Source of the DNA: Solenopsis invicta
Taxonomy: Eukaryota > Arthropoda > Insecta > Hymenoptera > Formicidae
DNA length: 64,000 bases
NCBI RefSeq assembly: GCF_016802725.1
Contig: NC_052671.1
Span: 5,333,001-5,397,000, forward strand
Direction of reading: 5' to 3'
A model generated the notes under the pieces. That model was not told the origin of the DNA. It saw only the letters and a list, made by a program, of their open reading frames with translations, and did no database searches. Shown in pieces: positions 46,076-60,700 of the stretch. Position 1 is the first letter of the stretch; every line of letters begins with the position of its first letter. The position numbers were made by a program, and so were the translations under genes.

Positions 46076-49000
46076 TCAAAAATCCTGGAATAGAGCTAAT
46101 TGGTCTGGTGGCAAGGGTGGTTGGGAACGCCAGTCGGTTTCAGGATAATCGTCGAAGCAGCTAGCATCGCCCGGCGTTTTCACACGTGGCCTTATCGGGG
46201 GTGTCAAGGCCCTTTGCGGCACCTGTGGACATTGATCGATCGTTCAAGCGCGACTGCATTTCCGACATATCACGAAACGTAAAGGCACGCATACGGTGCC
46301 ATACGGATTAAATATTAATCTTTTTAGCTTTTGCCACTTTTCACTTAGTTGCAATGTACATCACGCGAAAGCAAGCGAATCGCTGTGAAATTACCAAAGG
46401 CCATTCGACTAGCTTGAACCATCGATGCCTCTTGACGTCCTCAGCGCCCTGCCTCATGTTGCCCAATCTCTTCGTTCTGTCGGCGATCAACAGCTTCTTG
46501 ATCAGATCCTTCGCGATGGGATCCACGTGCTTCGGCCATTCTATCCTACCGCTCAGGATCTTCTCGTAGATCCCGAAAGGATTATCGTCGAAGAAGGGCG
46601 GATAGCCCGCCAACATCTCGTAAATTAAAACGCCTAACGCCCACCAGTCTACGGCTTTATTGTGTCCTTTACTTTGAATTATTTCCGGCGCCAAGTATTC
46701 TGGCGTACCACACAAGGTCCATGTTCTAAAAATACACGTGTTAATTATAGCCACGGTCTCACAATGTTTTATTATGACACGCCGTTAGAAGTAACAGGTG
46801 AAGTTCAACCGTAAAGTGTGCTAATTGCATGAGGTTGCATGTTACGCTTTATAACAGATGGTCTTTACGATTTAAACTTCACAGGAATTAATAAAAAAAT
46901 ACAAAATAAAAAACGACGTTAGATTAGATAATGTTTTCTTATGTAAATACGTTAATAACTCATTTAATTTTATATGCTTCTTTTGCGGCGAGACATTCTG
47001 TTAGCAGGCAAACTTTAACACACTTATCTTCGATCATTGTTAATTGACATCTCACTTATACTTTTGAGTTATTCTCCTTTTAAACGATTTACCTGTCCGT
47101 AAGTTTCTTGGAGAAACCAAAATCGGTAATTTTGAGATGACCCTGACTGTCAAGGAGAAGATTCTCCGGCTTGAGGTCCCTGTAAACTATATGCTTGCTA
47201 TGCAGATAATCCAGAGCGCAAACTATTTCAGCCGCGTAGAAACAACTCGTAGGTCCGGCGAATCTCCCAGCTGCTCTCAGGTAAGAGAAGAGTTCTCCGC
47301 CAGCGACGAACTCCAACAGCATGTACACCCTGGCCTCGTCCCTGCCGCTCCACAGCCTGAAAAAACGATCATAGACTGACGATTAGTCTGAAAAATCCAA
47401 GACTGACGATTAGTCTGAAAAATCCAAGTGACGTGCCGTTCGGTTTTGTTCAGCTTAAAGCGAAAAAGCGTTCTCCTCGCGAACGGATCGATTTCTCTCG
47501 CCTCTATCCAGCTATTAATCGCGATGTGACGCAAACTAGTAGTACGGCGTATATCTGCTACGTCTTAGACACGCTAGATCGTCTTTGCGAGAATCCTTTC
47601 CTTGACCGACAAATGCAACACTTTCCTCATTCCTTGGACGATTACATCGCGCGCTCAGTAAGCATGTTTGAAATCATCGGGTAATAATTGCCAACCATCC
47701 TCAAGTGATACTTTCTAGGCGTAATACTTACATGTTGACAATGAAAGGGTGCTTAACTTCCTTCAGGATTGTGATTTCGTTGCGCAAGTGCTCAACCTGC
47801 TTTAATCTGATCACGTCGACCATAGAGAGGATTTTCAGAGCGAGAGGCGTTCCATGATGCCTGCAGAGAACCACTCTGCCAAATGTACCCGTGCCTAAAA
47901 GTATCAAATCATTTACATTAGATATTAATTAAAATTTTGAGCAACTTTAAAAAAATTCATAAATGACAATTTATTTCGAATAATTTTCTTTCTTCATATT
48001 TTCCTTTACGTAAAAAATTATGTTATCCTAGATTTTATTATTATTTTATACAGCTCACTTCTCAATTATTTGTTTGAATAAAAAATGTCGAAAATCTCAC
48101 GGAAAGAACAATTTTATTGTAGTATTTAAAAATTTAATTAGATACGAATCAGAAAATAATTTTATGTTGGCCAATCAAAATTATTATGTAAGACATTCAA
48201 ACATGATGACACTGTTGCAAAAAATTGTGACGTTCTAATAACCAATTTAAATTTTTTAATGATTCAACATAATTTTATATTCAGATCTGTTTTGCTTTCG
48301 GAAAATTGTTCTTTCCGTGTATATTCTAATTTCTTATATTCAAATTAGTTTCACTTTCTAATTAATAGAATTAATATCATTAAACAAGTTAGATATGTTT
48401 TCGAAAGCATTCTCCTGATGGGAGAAGAATTGACAAAGGGAAAGCATCTTGTCACCTATTGCTTTCCCTCTCTCACATGTTGTTTTTACGCCTTTTATTT
48501 CATATCAAATTACTTTGCATAGAATTATTTTATGTAATACTATTTCACACATTATATAATTATTTTATATAATAATTTCAACTTTCCAGTACAGAGAATC
48601 AATCTCATTAAATTGTATCGTTCTCCTGTCACAATATTCCCTCTGATTAAATCGAAATTCGATGCAGTGCAATTTCACGAATAACAAGTGCGCTTATCGC
48701 AAAACGTGCCGTCTACTATGAATCAAACATTGAAGTAATCGTTAATTACCGACGCTTTCGACGTTCTTTTAATCCGATATGCATCGCAAAGCGCGGTCTA
48801 TTTAATACACTTTCCCACGAATGCAGGTGACTCGGTTGTTCTGGTTAACGTACCGTGAGCAATTAGCGCACGTGCAATGAGCCTTGGCCAAATTAAACTG
48901 CGAAATTGGCCGTCACATTGGGGCGCGCGAGATTGCGCATATTTATGCGCGCGTGCACTACTGTCGAGAGTACATCTCGCGTGGAATAGCGACGAAATTG

Positions 49001-50072
49001 GCCGCGGCAGCAGAGGCGGCATGATACATGCGTATCATCCACCGAGAAGACCGCTGCCAACGACGACTCGGAACAGGTGTCAACGGTAAAACGACGAAGC
49101 GCTTCCGGTGATGGCGTGGACGCTTTAAATACTCGTACGACGAATTTAGGTGAAGTGTCGCGCGGCAGTCTCGGGCGATGTTTGTCCGAGCGACGCACCA
49201 AACGTCGGAAAACGTGTAAAAGAGGAAGACGTCTTAAAAATTGCTTTTGCTCTACTGGCTGCGAACGCATCTGGGCTAAAATTATAAAAAGAAGAGAAAG
49301 AAAGTCTCGCGGGCCGAGCACCTGCAATTTTCCGAACCATTCTCTCACATAATTCTGACTTTAACGAGCAGTTAAATATATACTGAATATCCTCTTACTC
49401 TCCAGTGTCCCACTTTGAAACTACGACGAGTTTGATTTCTTCTCGCTTGTTATTCTTTCTCAAATCTGTGATCCCAAATACGATATTTTGATCGCTGCGA
49501 ACCAAGTTTCTACTTTTTATTTATCCCACAAATACATACTGTACGTTTGCGGGTTTAAAACTTTGAATTTAACAACTTTCTAACAGTAGTTTTATCCATT
49601 ATTAATATAAAAAGTTTCTCTAATTGTAATCTTATATAAATTTGTAATTTTTTGCAAAGCATTAAAATTTATAATGTGTTTGTAATTATGAGCATTTTGA
49701 AAGACATAAATCAAGCTATCAAATTCAACTTCTTTTCTTTTTATATTGTCATCCATAAATAAGATTTAGAATTCTAAAAAAAAAAGACAAATATAATATA
49801 AAACTTTTGTAAAAGTCAAATTTAAAAGATTGCGTATTAATTTATTCTTTATACTTATAACGATCGAAAATATTAGCTAGATAAGTGTTATAATTAAACT
49901 AAAATTGCAGGAAGTGACAGACAGAGAGTTCAGCGCAAGTAATGTAATCGGGCTTTTTTTAGAATAACGTTTCGAACTTACCGATAGTCTTGATGATTTC
50001 CAAATCATCGATGTCGTATCGTGGCGGATCCTCCTGCGATCCCTCATCGTCGGACGTGGTGTCGCCCGACAT
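46076..50072 (-). CDS. Pka-C3: cAMP-dependent protein kinase catalytic subunit, Pka-C3/PRKX type (five exons)
   Basis: AGC-family Ser/Thr kinase, cytosol and nucleus. Exons: 50072..49982, 47894..47732, 47356..47093, 46725..46395, 46222..46076, all in phase, 331 aa. Starts MSGDTTSDDEGSQEDPPRYD. Glycine loop GTGTFGRV at 31-38, ATP lysine K51 (ALK), catalytic loop YRDLKPEN with D145, DFG at 163-165, activation-loop TWTLCGTPEY with T176 as the expected PDK1 site, and C-terminal hydrophobic motif FQDF at 328-331. VDVIRLKQVEHLRNE and DDNPFGIYEKIL place it with PRKX/Pka-C3 rather than the main PKA-C subunit. Human PRKX is 358 aa. A longer N-terminal isoform from a distant promoter is possible, because the upstream 14 kb is GC-rich and otherwise empty. 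Last intron is short (46394-46223); the first, 2.1 kb. Confidence 0.94.
47374..47427. repeat. 27-bp perfect tandem duplication in a Pka-C3 intron
   Basis: GACTGACGATTAGTCTGAAA plus 7 further bases repeated twice head to tail, only about 20 bp upstream (in transcript order) of the exon at 47356, next to the branch-site region. Confidence 0.9.
48099..48320. mobile_element. Inverted-repeat element in Pka-C3 intron 1
   Basis: Perfect 18-bp ends CACGGAAAGAACAATTTT in inverted orientation, with weaker pairing further in. No clear target duplication. Confidence 0.6.
48780..49370. other. GC-rich patch in Pka-C3 intron 1
   Basis: CpG-rich, open on both strands, no domain seen. Possible alternative promoter or enhancer. 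Confidence 0.35.
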
Positions 50073-51000
50073 CGTTTACGAAGTACTGTCGAGTCGAGCG
50101 TCGTCAGAGAAAGTTTCTGATTTATTTCTCCCGGGCACCTCGACACTCGCGGAAAGAAGAAAGGAGAGGCTCTGGTTCAACGATCCACACCGCGGTATTC
50201 TTAGACCACGTACCGGCGACGACGACTCGTTCTCATATCTGCTCTTCGTGACTTGGATTTGTAACGTGTCTTCCCAGAAATGATTTTGTCAGTTTTTTTT
50301 TTTCGATGTAAAGATCGTGAGTTTAAATCCGCAAAGATCAGTTGGCACTTGGATCGTCTTCGAGGCGCGATAGCGCGCGTTTCTCGGATTTCTCGTGGAT
50401 TGGAAAACACACACTTAGCGATCGGTACTGCCTTCAGGAAGTGTGTTCTCATAACGCACACCGCTCGAAAGCGAGTCGGCGAATGTCCCCGTCAACGACC
50501 CGCCTTCCCTACGACTCTCGCTCGGAGCGGTGAAAATGTGCGCGTTGATTTCACAAGTGTCATTTAACCAGCGGCAAGTGCGTGCCGCGATAAAACGCGC
50601 GTTCGAACGTTGAAAAACGAGTTCGCTTTCCGCGCGGCAACGCGAGCGGTTTTATCGCCACGAATTTTATCACCACGACTTTCTCATGCTCCAATTAAAT
50701 ACCATTCGAGAAAAAAAAAAAGCGCGGTCTCGAAGCGCCGTCACGCGAGCGTTGCCGCGATTCCCGATCTGCGGGTACCGCGCGAGTGGTATTTGCAATC
50801 GGGGAACGGCGGTAGCGTTCACCCGTTCACTTCGTGAGACCGCTGGTACGCGTTTTTCAACTCCGTTTACCTCGCAGCTGTCATCCGTGGTTCTAAAGTT
50901 CAACGCGCGTCTCTCTCACGGTGCAATTCAAAAATTTTTTTTTTTCATTTCCGTCGTTCCGGAATAACACATTATTTAACTTTGACGTGCAGCAGCTGAC
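50073..51000 (-). promoter_or_regulatory. Candidate Pka-C3 promoter and 5' UTR
   Basis: GC-rich sequence immediately upstream of the Pka-C3 start codon, falling to normal composition on the gene side. No intervening acceptor of good quality was seen before the ATG, so the 5' UTR may be contiguous. Confidence 0.45.
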
Positions 51001-53054
51001 AATGAGCGGCGCACGTGAGTGATTGTTGCAGCTATTAAACCGCTCGCTTCTCAGAAACGTCAGCCTGCACTAGCACCAATGCGATCTCCGACAGCAAGCG
51101 CCTCGGTCAGCGGAGCACATCGCGGCGGAATCATTTCGAATCATTTTCCCGTGTCAAATTCATCGATTCATCGATTCATCGAATTAATGATCGATCAGTG
51201 AATCTCGTAAACGCCGCCTGAAGGATGATTACCGCGGCATTGTTCCCTTGGGTCTTGCACAGCACGCAGCTCGGATGCCAACCAGAACTAAACTGGTCAC
51301 CGAGGGGTCTGAAAAGGCTGTCTATCCTTCTGTTGCCCCCTCTCTTTCCTTTGACCCCCCATTCGCGCCCACCTCGCGCTTACTCTCGCTGAGCATCGCC
51401 TCTGTACCATCTAGCCGGAAAGATTTATAGGAACCCGCGATCGATCTCGAGGAAGATCGAGGCGCGATACCCATGGCGCCTCGAGATAAAGCGACCTACC
51501 GGAAAGCCATGTGGCCGACAAAAGCGGGCGCAAAGAATACGGATCGTCTGGATCTAAATTAGTCTTCGGCTTTGTTTTAGCGAGAGCGTGGGCCGCGCCT
51601 ATCCCATAAATACGAGGACTGTCGAAATTCGCCCGAGAGAGAAATCCCAAGAGAGATCGACCGAACGAGACTGTCCATTTTGTAAATCATGTTGTGTGGA
51701 TCAACAGTTTTATTGATACATTCTTGGAGAAGATCGCTGCTTGAAGAGAGCAATATGTAAAAGTCACCTGTCAACGCGAGCGATCCGGCGCAGATATCAA
51801 AGTCTAGTGGGAGCGGATATCCTCCGTCGCGTCGCGGTGTTTCGTAAATTGGCTATACGTTACTGCCGTTGCAAAACGTGTATCAACGGCCGCGACGGAC
51901 GGAGCGATCCGCTTACGATCGGGCGATTCCTTCGAAATTCGACTTATTTTTGAATTTGGCGATCGTCCAGATGCATTTTGCTACCGACGCCCGACGTCGC
52001 GATGACTGACGACACGTATCGAGTCCCGCTACCAGCGAGCCCCCATAAATCGGCGGCTTTTATATTTATCGCTAAGTGCTCCCGATCCGTGAGCGCGTTA
52101 AAAGCACGTTCGTCGATTTTATCAGCGGAAAAATCGTGCCCGTTATACTTACTTTATCGACGAGAGCAAAAGGGAGAGAGCACGGGGACCTCGCGGTTTC
52201 CCATTGATATTCGGGATCGCGGAAAAAAATTGGCGGAATGCAAGAACAATAAATTACTGTCGCGAATTCATGACCGTGTTCTTTCGTAACTGATATTTGG
52301 CGTCCCCGCGTTTCGTGATCTTCAACGTCAACGTACGTCTGCGCGATTGTTACGTAACATGATAGATGCAACGTATAACCGAGCGTTACACATTGCGTCA
52401 GCTAGCAAAATAAATTGTTGTCGTGCACCTGTTTTATTCATACGCGACACACGAGAATGGACCCACTTGGCGTTTAACAATTTCGTCGCCGCTCGAAAGC
52501 CCCGATGGCCACGTGAAACGCCACGTTGCGTGATCTCGATATCGCTGCCTCGTGTGTGTATTCGCGTTCCATAATAACGCGGCTTGATTATTAGCGACCA
52601 AACTAAAAATAATAGTTTCCGGGAAATCCCGTCGTGCGATGTCATTCGATGCCAAGACAAGTATAAGCCTTAATAATCACATATACCAGCTTTGTACGAG
52701 CGTACGTGTACTGAAATAGTCCGCGGTTATGAGACAGCAGCGATACGAGGCGCACGATATATTTTCGCGAATGGAACAAGCACCGCTTTTATGTGCCGCC
52801 GCATTATGTAAAAGCTCCGTTCATCGATTATTCAATGAAACGCAACAAAAGAACTACATAGCCAATCAACCAATGTGTTATAGATGCTTCATCCACCGGA
52901 ACGACTCCAACACGATGCCTTTTTAGTAACATACGTAATGTATGTTCATTATGTACAAGAAGCAAGAGAAAGAATCTATAATTTTCGATGATGATTGATG
53001 GACCGTACGCTAATATTTTGCTGTATTTAACGGAAGATACATTTTGAAAGTCAC

Positions 53055-53274
53055 ACTGAGAAAAAAAATTAATAGATTTTAATAAACATTTTTGTTTAAA
53101 TACTTGGAATAAAATATTTACTGGATGTAAATAAATATTTATTTAATACAAGAACCAGTAATTTAATTTAACTATTATTTTTTTTTATCAAGTAAATATT
53201 TATGTATGTTAAATGAATATTTCATTGCATTCAAACGAATATTTATTAAAATTTAGTAATTTTTACTCTCAGTA
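53055..53274. mobile_element. Miniature inverted-repeat element, second copy of the family nested at 3247
   Basis: Ends (C)ACTGAGAAAAAAAATTAATA and (inverted) TACTGAGAGTAAAAATTACT. The interior matches 3247-3492 read on the minus strand. Confidence 0.7.
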
Positions 53275-54685
53275 CAATATTAAATAACAGATACACTTGG
53301 TTATAAAGTTTTCTCATTTTTAGAATCGTGCCATTAACATTTGGACAGGGACGTTGGTGTTGAGTGACCGCTACCATATATCAGCTAGTAGCGATATTTA
53401 CAGTAACTCGAGAAACAAATGTGTCTGCTTTCGCACGAGATCGGACGCTTTTAGCGTCACTTTGCGAATGCGAATGAGCCGTCGCGATCGATGTATTTGT
53501 TACGAAGTTCTGATTTTGATCGTAAGTCAATATTAGCTTTTGCGATGACGATAGTCGAAGATTGATGGCTCGTAAAACAACCGTGAACGCACACCGCGCT
53601 GCGTTATCGAATAAAGACGGAGCTATGACTCGGTTGATGTTTCGAGAAATATACAAATTTCAATCTAAAGTGGCCAACTATCACCAAATCTTCGTAATTC
53701 TTCTCGTCTTCCTAAATTTACAAATTGCGAATTTCGAAAATTTATTACTTTCCTTCTACTTCGTGGCTAAATAAATTTCGTCTCTAAAAAGTGCCTTTCC
53801 TTGAATTTGGAAATATCCATTAACCTTTCCAATTTACTCAATCGCGTTATTTTTAAATATTATATTTATGAGTAATGCTCCTCGTGCTGCGGCCGTTCGT
53901 GTTTTCTCGCGTTGTTTGGAAACGGTAAATCGCGCTGTTGAATTGCAACCGCAAAAGTGTCCATATCTATTTCTCGAGGACACCGAGCCGAGGAAGTTAT
54001 TGGTCAGCATGACGTCAGCGTCGCCCACGGTCTCTAGATGTAGATTAAATTCGGTACCTAGAAACCAAAAGACGAATAGACACATCGTTCTAATACGTTA
54101 CATTATATACTAAATCGTTTCTCGTTACCGTATCATTGTTAATCCTCCAATTGTATTTGCCAAACATTTGCCCAGGTAGCGGTTCAAATATTCTGGATGT
54201 TGCTGGACGTGTCAATAATTAATGTTCCTCATTGGATTTCTCGCCTCCGCGACCACTTCGTTATGCTCGTTCCTCGTGAAGCTAGAGTAAAGACCGGAAA
54301 CGAAGTATGCTTCATGCTTTTCTTAATCATTGCGAAGCCGTTTTTCGTAGCGTAACAACGATTAGCATGAGTCATCGACCTACCTTGTAGTGGTGTGCAG
54401 GCGAGTCTTTTATTAGACGTTTCCATTTGCGTTTGTGTAACGTGGAACACAGCGGTAATGTAACGATTCGACCTTCCCCTAATCTCCGTTTCCAAGTTTT
54501 TTTTTTACCCAGAACGCGAGACGACTTTCAATAGCTCCGCTGAATAGAGTCAATCTTTATTTTCTCACGATTAAAGAAACTTCTGTGGCGTAGTTGTAAA
54601 AGCCGCAGGATTTATCTGCGCCGTAGTCGCCTAACGTTTTGTCCCCCGCGTGCTGTATCTCCGACACTCGCACGTCACGCTTCTT

Positions 54686-54712
54686 TGTGTGTGTGTGTGT
54701 GTGTGTGTGTGT
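54686..54712. repeat. (GT)n microsatellite
   Basis: About 13 GT units. Confidence 0.95.
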
Positions 54713-57700
54713 TGTGTGCGTGTGCCGTGATGACTGCCTGCACACACGACACAGGCGAAAAATATACACGCGCGTGTGGCTAATCGGCGGTTCCCAGGGA
54801 GCACGAAGAGGTTTCGCTCGGTATTTTCAGCGGCCTCCGCGAGCGATCCCACGGCGACTTCCGGTTCCGCGCCGACTTATCCACTTCCCGTTGCTACGAC
54901 AATTTTCCGCGGGTACCACGCAGAAGCGCTAAAAATAAAAAAAAGAAAAAAGGTAATAACGTTGTTATGCGCACGCACACGGGTCACGGTTCGCTCCTCC
55001 ATGCGAGAGAGGCCGGATTCAACGTTTCAGAACTTTATCGTCCACTGTTAATTATGCACGCCGCGCCGCATTAATTATACCGGTGAAATCTTACATCGTT
55101 ATGAATTATGAATGAACGCGATCGTCAAGTATTCGCGATAAAAACAGGTGCACAATCAGGAGAAAATATCTTAACAATTGTTTGTTTAAGCGGAGAACCG
55201 CGTTAGATCGGAGGAACACGAACCGCGTCGAGGAATTTAGCGCAGAAATGAGACGTTACGTGCTTTCCCTTCCACTTGGTTTGTATCATGCCCAACATGG
55301 CGCAGGTGCTTACCTGGGGAGCCAGGATGCAGCCAGGCCTGTCCGTTCGTTCGTCTGACCGTCGTGCAACTCAACCTGAAACCGGAAGCGCCGCTTTCTG
55401 CCCTGCTGCCCACGAACAATGAGATCGAGAGAGATTCCTGAGAGGACGTGAGCACGATCGAACTACGAGGTGTTTTATCAACAACGGAGATCGAAAATAT
55501 TCATTTCTCCGGCTGAAAACCTACGAATTGAAACGTCACGTCCACTTGTACAAGCCGTGCTGTATTTAGAATTCACGTCGGTGAATTCCTATATTGCTCA
55601 CGATCAGAAGTATATCAGAAAAATCGGGAGACTTAAACCTTTTGCTACACGTTTTTAAATTAATTTCTTTATATTGTTGTTCAAATCGTAAGTAGTATAA
55701 GAATTTCCGATTTTGCTAACATCTTAAAACTTTCTTCTTCGTTTTTCTTTTATTGGCTACATAAAATGTTCCAGATAGGTATATCTGATAGAAAATAATT
55801 TTTTTGCGAGAACAATTTATATATGTATCGATATTTTTCTACATGCCATGTAGACGTACCGCGATTCAATGCGGCACGGAGACCATCGAGAAAATCTTTT
55901 CACGGCCACTACGAAGTCACGTGGTACGTGTATGTACGTGCAGCAACAGGTGTGACGCAACAGGTAATCAAATGCCGGTATTACAATTTACTCTTCGTCG
56001 AATCGATTGTCTCTCTGCACTTGTCTGCGATTTGAGATTACATCCCCTGCACATTATTTCTCGATGATCGTTTAACTGAAGAAACGTGCGATGAGCACAC
56101 TCGGCTAGCATTTAGCTAAGCCAACGCTCGCACGTTCTTTGTCTCGCATACGTTCGATCGATTTGTTCGATGTTTCTTTATAAAAAAAAAAATCATTAAT
56201 ATAAAAATTATGATAAAATATTTGATAAGTTTCTATCACGAATAACGCGCGAATAAACAGATGACGTAATAAATATTATATAAAAATTGACGTTACGGCG
56301 CGACGGGCAGATTTAAATGAGTTTCAAGCGAAATTTTATCGGATTCCCTTCTGATTTTGCCGATCCCACGTACACAAGACTCGAGCGGAGAATCTTTCGC
56401 GGAGCTGCGTCGACGCTTTTTCCGCGAAGCTCCGCGGCGAGCGATGATGATGAAGAGTGCGCATTTACCTGCCTTAGCCGCGCGACAGGTGGTGTGTGAC
56501 ACGACTTAAGCCGCGTTGCGAATCTGCCTGAGGACCTTGACGCGGCTTTTTTTTCCCCCGGGCATTTTCTACTTCTGCCTTCGCAAAGTCCGTTTCCGGT
56601 TGGCTCTGTCTCTCCCCGTTACGTTCCTCTCTTCGCCCCTCGTCCTGTCGTCGCCGTCGCCTCGCCGTCATTGTCGCGCCGCGACGAAACGGGCATTTCG
56701 CTCGGCAAATGCGCCTCCCCGTGACTCTCATCCGCGACGCTTTGCGGCATGTTCTTGCACAGGAGGAGGTCGTTGCTCGTTGCCAAGCGGTTGCTTGCCA
56801 CGTGTATGAACGGCGCCACCGCGACTCGCGGGAAATAAAGAGAATAGGGGCGGGCTGCCGGCCTCTCGTAATAGTTGCGCGAAATGAAATTTCAAGCTAA
56901 AGAAATTTATCAAGTAGATTATTTCAAAGATAAATCGTTGATTTAGGCGTATAAAAAAATTAGCAATTTTAGAAATGCAAAGTTTAGATCTCAAGTTTCT
57001 CAAAGAGGTTAGTACAGAGAAATAAATTATTCCAGTTAATTTTACAGTTTCAACAAATAGTTTTGGTATTTTTGTCTACGTTTACTTAAGAGTTAAGATA
57101 AGCGTTAGTGATTTATAAATGGGACGGAAACTTACTTTTATAGAGGGTGAAAAGTTTCACAAAGTGCATACGATACTTTACGCGAATTATATTATACGTC
57201 TCTGCGAAGAGAGAAAAGGCCGAGGAGCAAAATAATTCTTGTCTCACGTGTGCAGAGCTGGCTGGACCAACCGTGGTGGAGCGGATGACGTTGGCAACGG
57301 GTCGTTCGGTCCATGTAAGTTTCTCCAATACATACGTGTTTGATGTTTATAAACTGATAGCCGGCGTCGGTGGACGTTTTAATGGCGCGGATACGCGTGC
57401 AGCAGAAAATGATTTCCTAGGCTTATCGCGCCGTAAGGCCGGACGCTGTGTATGACACGGGAGCTCCACGGGCCTATTGCTTAAATCCCCCGTGAATTCT
57501 TCCAGTGCCATTTACAGAATCCAAGCCGATATAGACAAGCCAGCGGGAAATTGCCAGTGCGAAGAATTTCCATCTTGCGTGGTTGCGCCTCGCTGAGACC
57601 TCGCTGACAAAGAGACTTCGAAAGGTGTAATAATCGATACCAGCGGCCTTCGAGAAACGATATGTCGCAACGCTCTCCAGATGCACGCGCACGATCGATA

Positions 57701-60700
57701 GAAGTCACTCCACCGAGACTCTATCTGCAACAGCAATTACAATTTATAAATATTGAGAGTTGCTCTCTCCGTTCAGTTACTATTGTCGATTCAACGTCGC
57801 ATTGAAAGACACGTCTAGAATAAATCAAAGCGAAAAGATGTAGTGGCGTGATAAAGATCGTAACGAAACGATACAAAGGCCATTAATCTCGGTGTACAAT
57901 TATGACAGCGGAAATAGATTTCGGTATTAATAGACCGATATCCCGAGTTTACTTAGAAAATTTCGAATCATAAATCACCGGGAACGAGGGGACCGGAACG
58001 AGGTCAGATCGATTTGTTTCCGTGAAAAGAAAAGACAGTACTCGAAAAAAAAAGAACGATGTCAGGAGGGTGGACGAAGCGGAGTGCTCGGGGGCAGTCC
58101 AAAGCCTGTCGACTGTGTTTCTTTTCCCCTTCTTGCTCTTCCGTCACGGATCGATGACTCTTCCCGGAAGCCGCGTCTGCTAGAGATCTCGCGGAGCGCG
58201 CCATGATTTGTTCTCCAGGCGTTCTCCACGCTCGTCCTTCAAACTCCGCGTCTCGTCTCGGGGCTCTCCTTCTTTCTCTATTTCTGCTCGCTTCTCGATT
58301 TGCTCGCTCCCACCCACAAAATCGTTCCCACCGATTCCTCAGGTTCGACCAGAGCCATGCCGTCGGCTTTTTCAGGTTGAGATGTGCCTCCTATCCTCTC
58401 CGTCTTTCCGCAGGCTATAATCTAGTCGAGTATCCATCTATCCATTCTTGTCTCCCTGGTCGTTTCTGCTGTGTAATATACATCAGAAATCGCACAGGAT
58501 CTCTTGGTTACAAGTTTATTGATAAACTCAAAGTCGATTTTTCACAGCTAGAATTTTAACAAAATTTTAGCTAGCAAAATATTGACTTAGAATGTAATTA
58601 AATGCCGTAATTTGTAACGTGCGTAGTATATCTTGCCGCGAGTGTTTTATATTTTCTTGCTTTATGCTCATTTTTCACGGTCATCTCGTTATAACAAAAG
58701 ACGAGAACTCTCATCATCTCACTTAAGATGATCGATGATCAAGAGAATAACTAAACTAAAACGCTAACACCTTAGTTATTGATCTTTCGCGTCGAGAGTT
58801 CTCAATCTCCCCTTCCCCCTTTTTTTTGCTCTTAATGAATCTTGTAGTCGAACGGTTATGGCGCGGCTTCGTTTAATTCGTTTCATGCTGATTAAGATGA
58901 AATCGATTCAGAACCGTCGAAAATGCTCTGGATGAAGTTCACGGGGGGGGAATTGATTTTGCGTATAACGTGACGAAATTACTTATGAAACGGGAGAACG
59001 TACATCCGAGGGAGTAACGCGCGTTCCTTCCAGTTTTCCCGCGTGGTTCTCACGATTCGAATCTTCTCAGTGCACCGTGTATATACTTGCGATTCTTCGC
59101 CGACTATCTGCAAGTCTCTCTCAGTTCTCAAGCCATTCTTCCGGTCATGCCATCATTCTGGTTCTCACGGTTTATTCGAACATCGAGAAACGCGGCATGG
59201 AAATAATGGCTGCTCGCAGAAGTCTTTTTTAATACGCCGCGGTTAAATGCCCCTGTACGGCGATTATTACTTCGGAAATAATCTGATTGCATTCCTCCGT
59301 TCAGCCGTGTCGGTGCGATTTTTGTTGGCTCGTCGGCACGTCTTATCGAGCCCGCACTAAGTCGTAAAAAAAGATGTTAAGTATATCAGTCGGAGTTATT
59401 CGTCGAAGTCATTCGACGAAAGATTCGCGCGTTTTCCGGCGCGTTTCTTTCACGAAACTCCAATTATTAGGGAATAATTTATTTCCAAAGTGTTTTCCGC
59501 GTTTCTGGCATTATATTTAGAAAAAAAGGAAATTTTGTAAGTGCGAGTATATTTAAAATAAATAATTTCATGCATATATTTGAACGTCATATAAATTTCA
59601 TTCTGCTTCGCAACAAGTTCAATAAGAATAAATGTTAATAATGATAGTCAAACGTTATTAATATTATTAAATATGAATTAGTAGTGGTGCTAAATTTTTT
59701 TTACGCAAGATTAGTATTACGGGAACGAAAATGTCGTAAAAATTGTAAACACTATTTTTACTACGGCCAATAAGTTACGTTAACGGGCGGCTACAGATTT
59801 CTTTTTAACATGTGAAAGAAACTTGTCTGTCGACATTGAATAAAATTTGTGTATGCCAAATTGAGATGCAACCACGTCTCGGGCCAATGGGGTCTGTTGA
59901 TTTGTGTACATCCAGATACATAATGGCTGCGAAAACACAAACGCGTGTCTCGGGCATGTTTAAGCCCCCATTTCGCGATCTCGTAACTCTTCGAACAGGT
60001 TTCGTGTGACCTCGACTTCTCTTCTCGTTGGAATGCCCGTTCTTCTCTTCGTCTTTCCTGCGCACGATCCACGCTACGTTCCGCCGCGCGATCCCAATCG
60101 CTCTTCCGTGTTTCGATCGGTGATGAATCTGTATCGAAGGCGCGCGATTAAAGAGAAAATCATCACGATGTCGACGGTCGTGCCCGTGCTTTCTTCATCG
60201 TCGAATTATCTCGTTAATATACCATTCGCCGATCATCAATACCGACGATCGACGGAATGGAATAACTAATTGCGTGCAAAATACTTTAGCGTAATATGCA
60301 TCCCGCGAGGTAAAATAAATAATCAAGAGTGAAATCTTTGTGTCGTATTTGAAACCGCTTTCTAATCCGTCGTATTTTTCTCTCCATCTGTTTTATTTTT
60401 ACCGGAGAGAGGTATAGCCAGCACGTCCGAGGCACGTGAAGGAACATTTTACATCCGCGAATTCGTGCGCGATGCGCAATAAGTATCGTTGCTCTCGACG
60501 AGAGACGCTGAGCCACGGGAAAAAAGTTCAGGCGGACAAAAAGTCTTCCTTCTTCAGATTAGAGACTAGCACCTTGGTACCATGACGAAAGGATTTCACA
60601 GTGACGCAACGGTATCTGGGACGAGAGAATAAATGAATGGAGAAGGAGAGGATAATTGGTGGTGGGTGGGGTGAAGCTGTGAAAACAATAAAATATCAAA

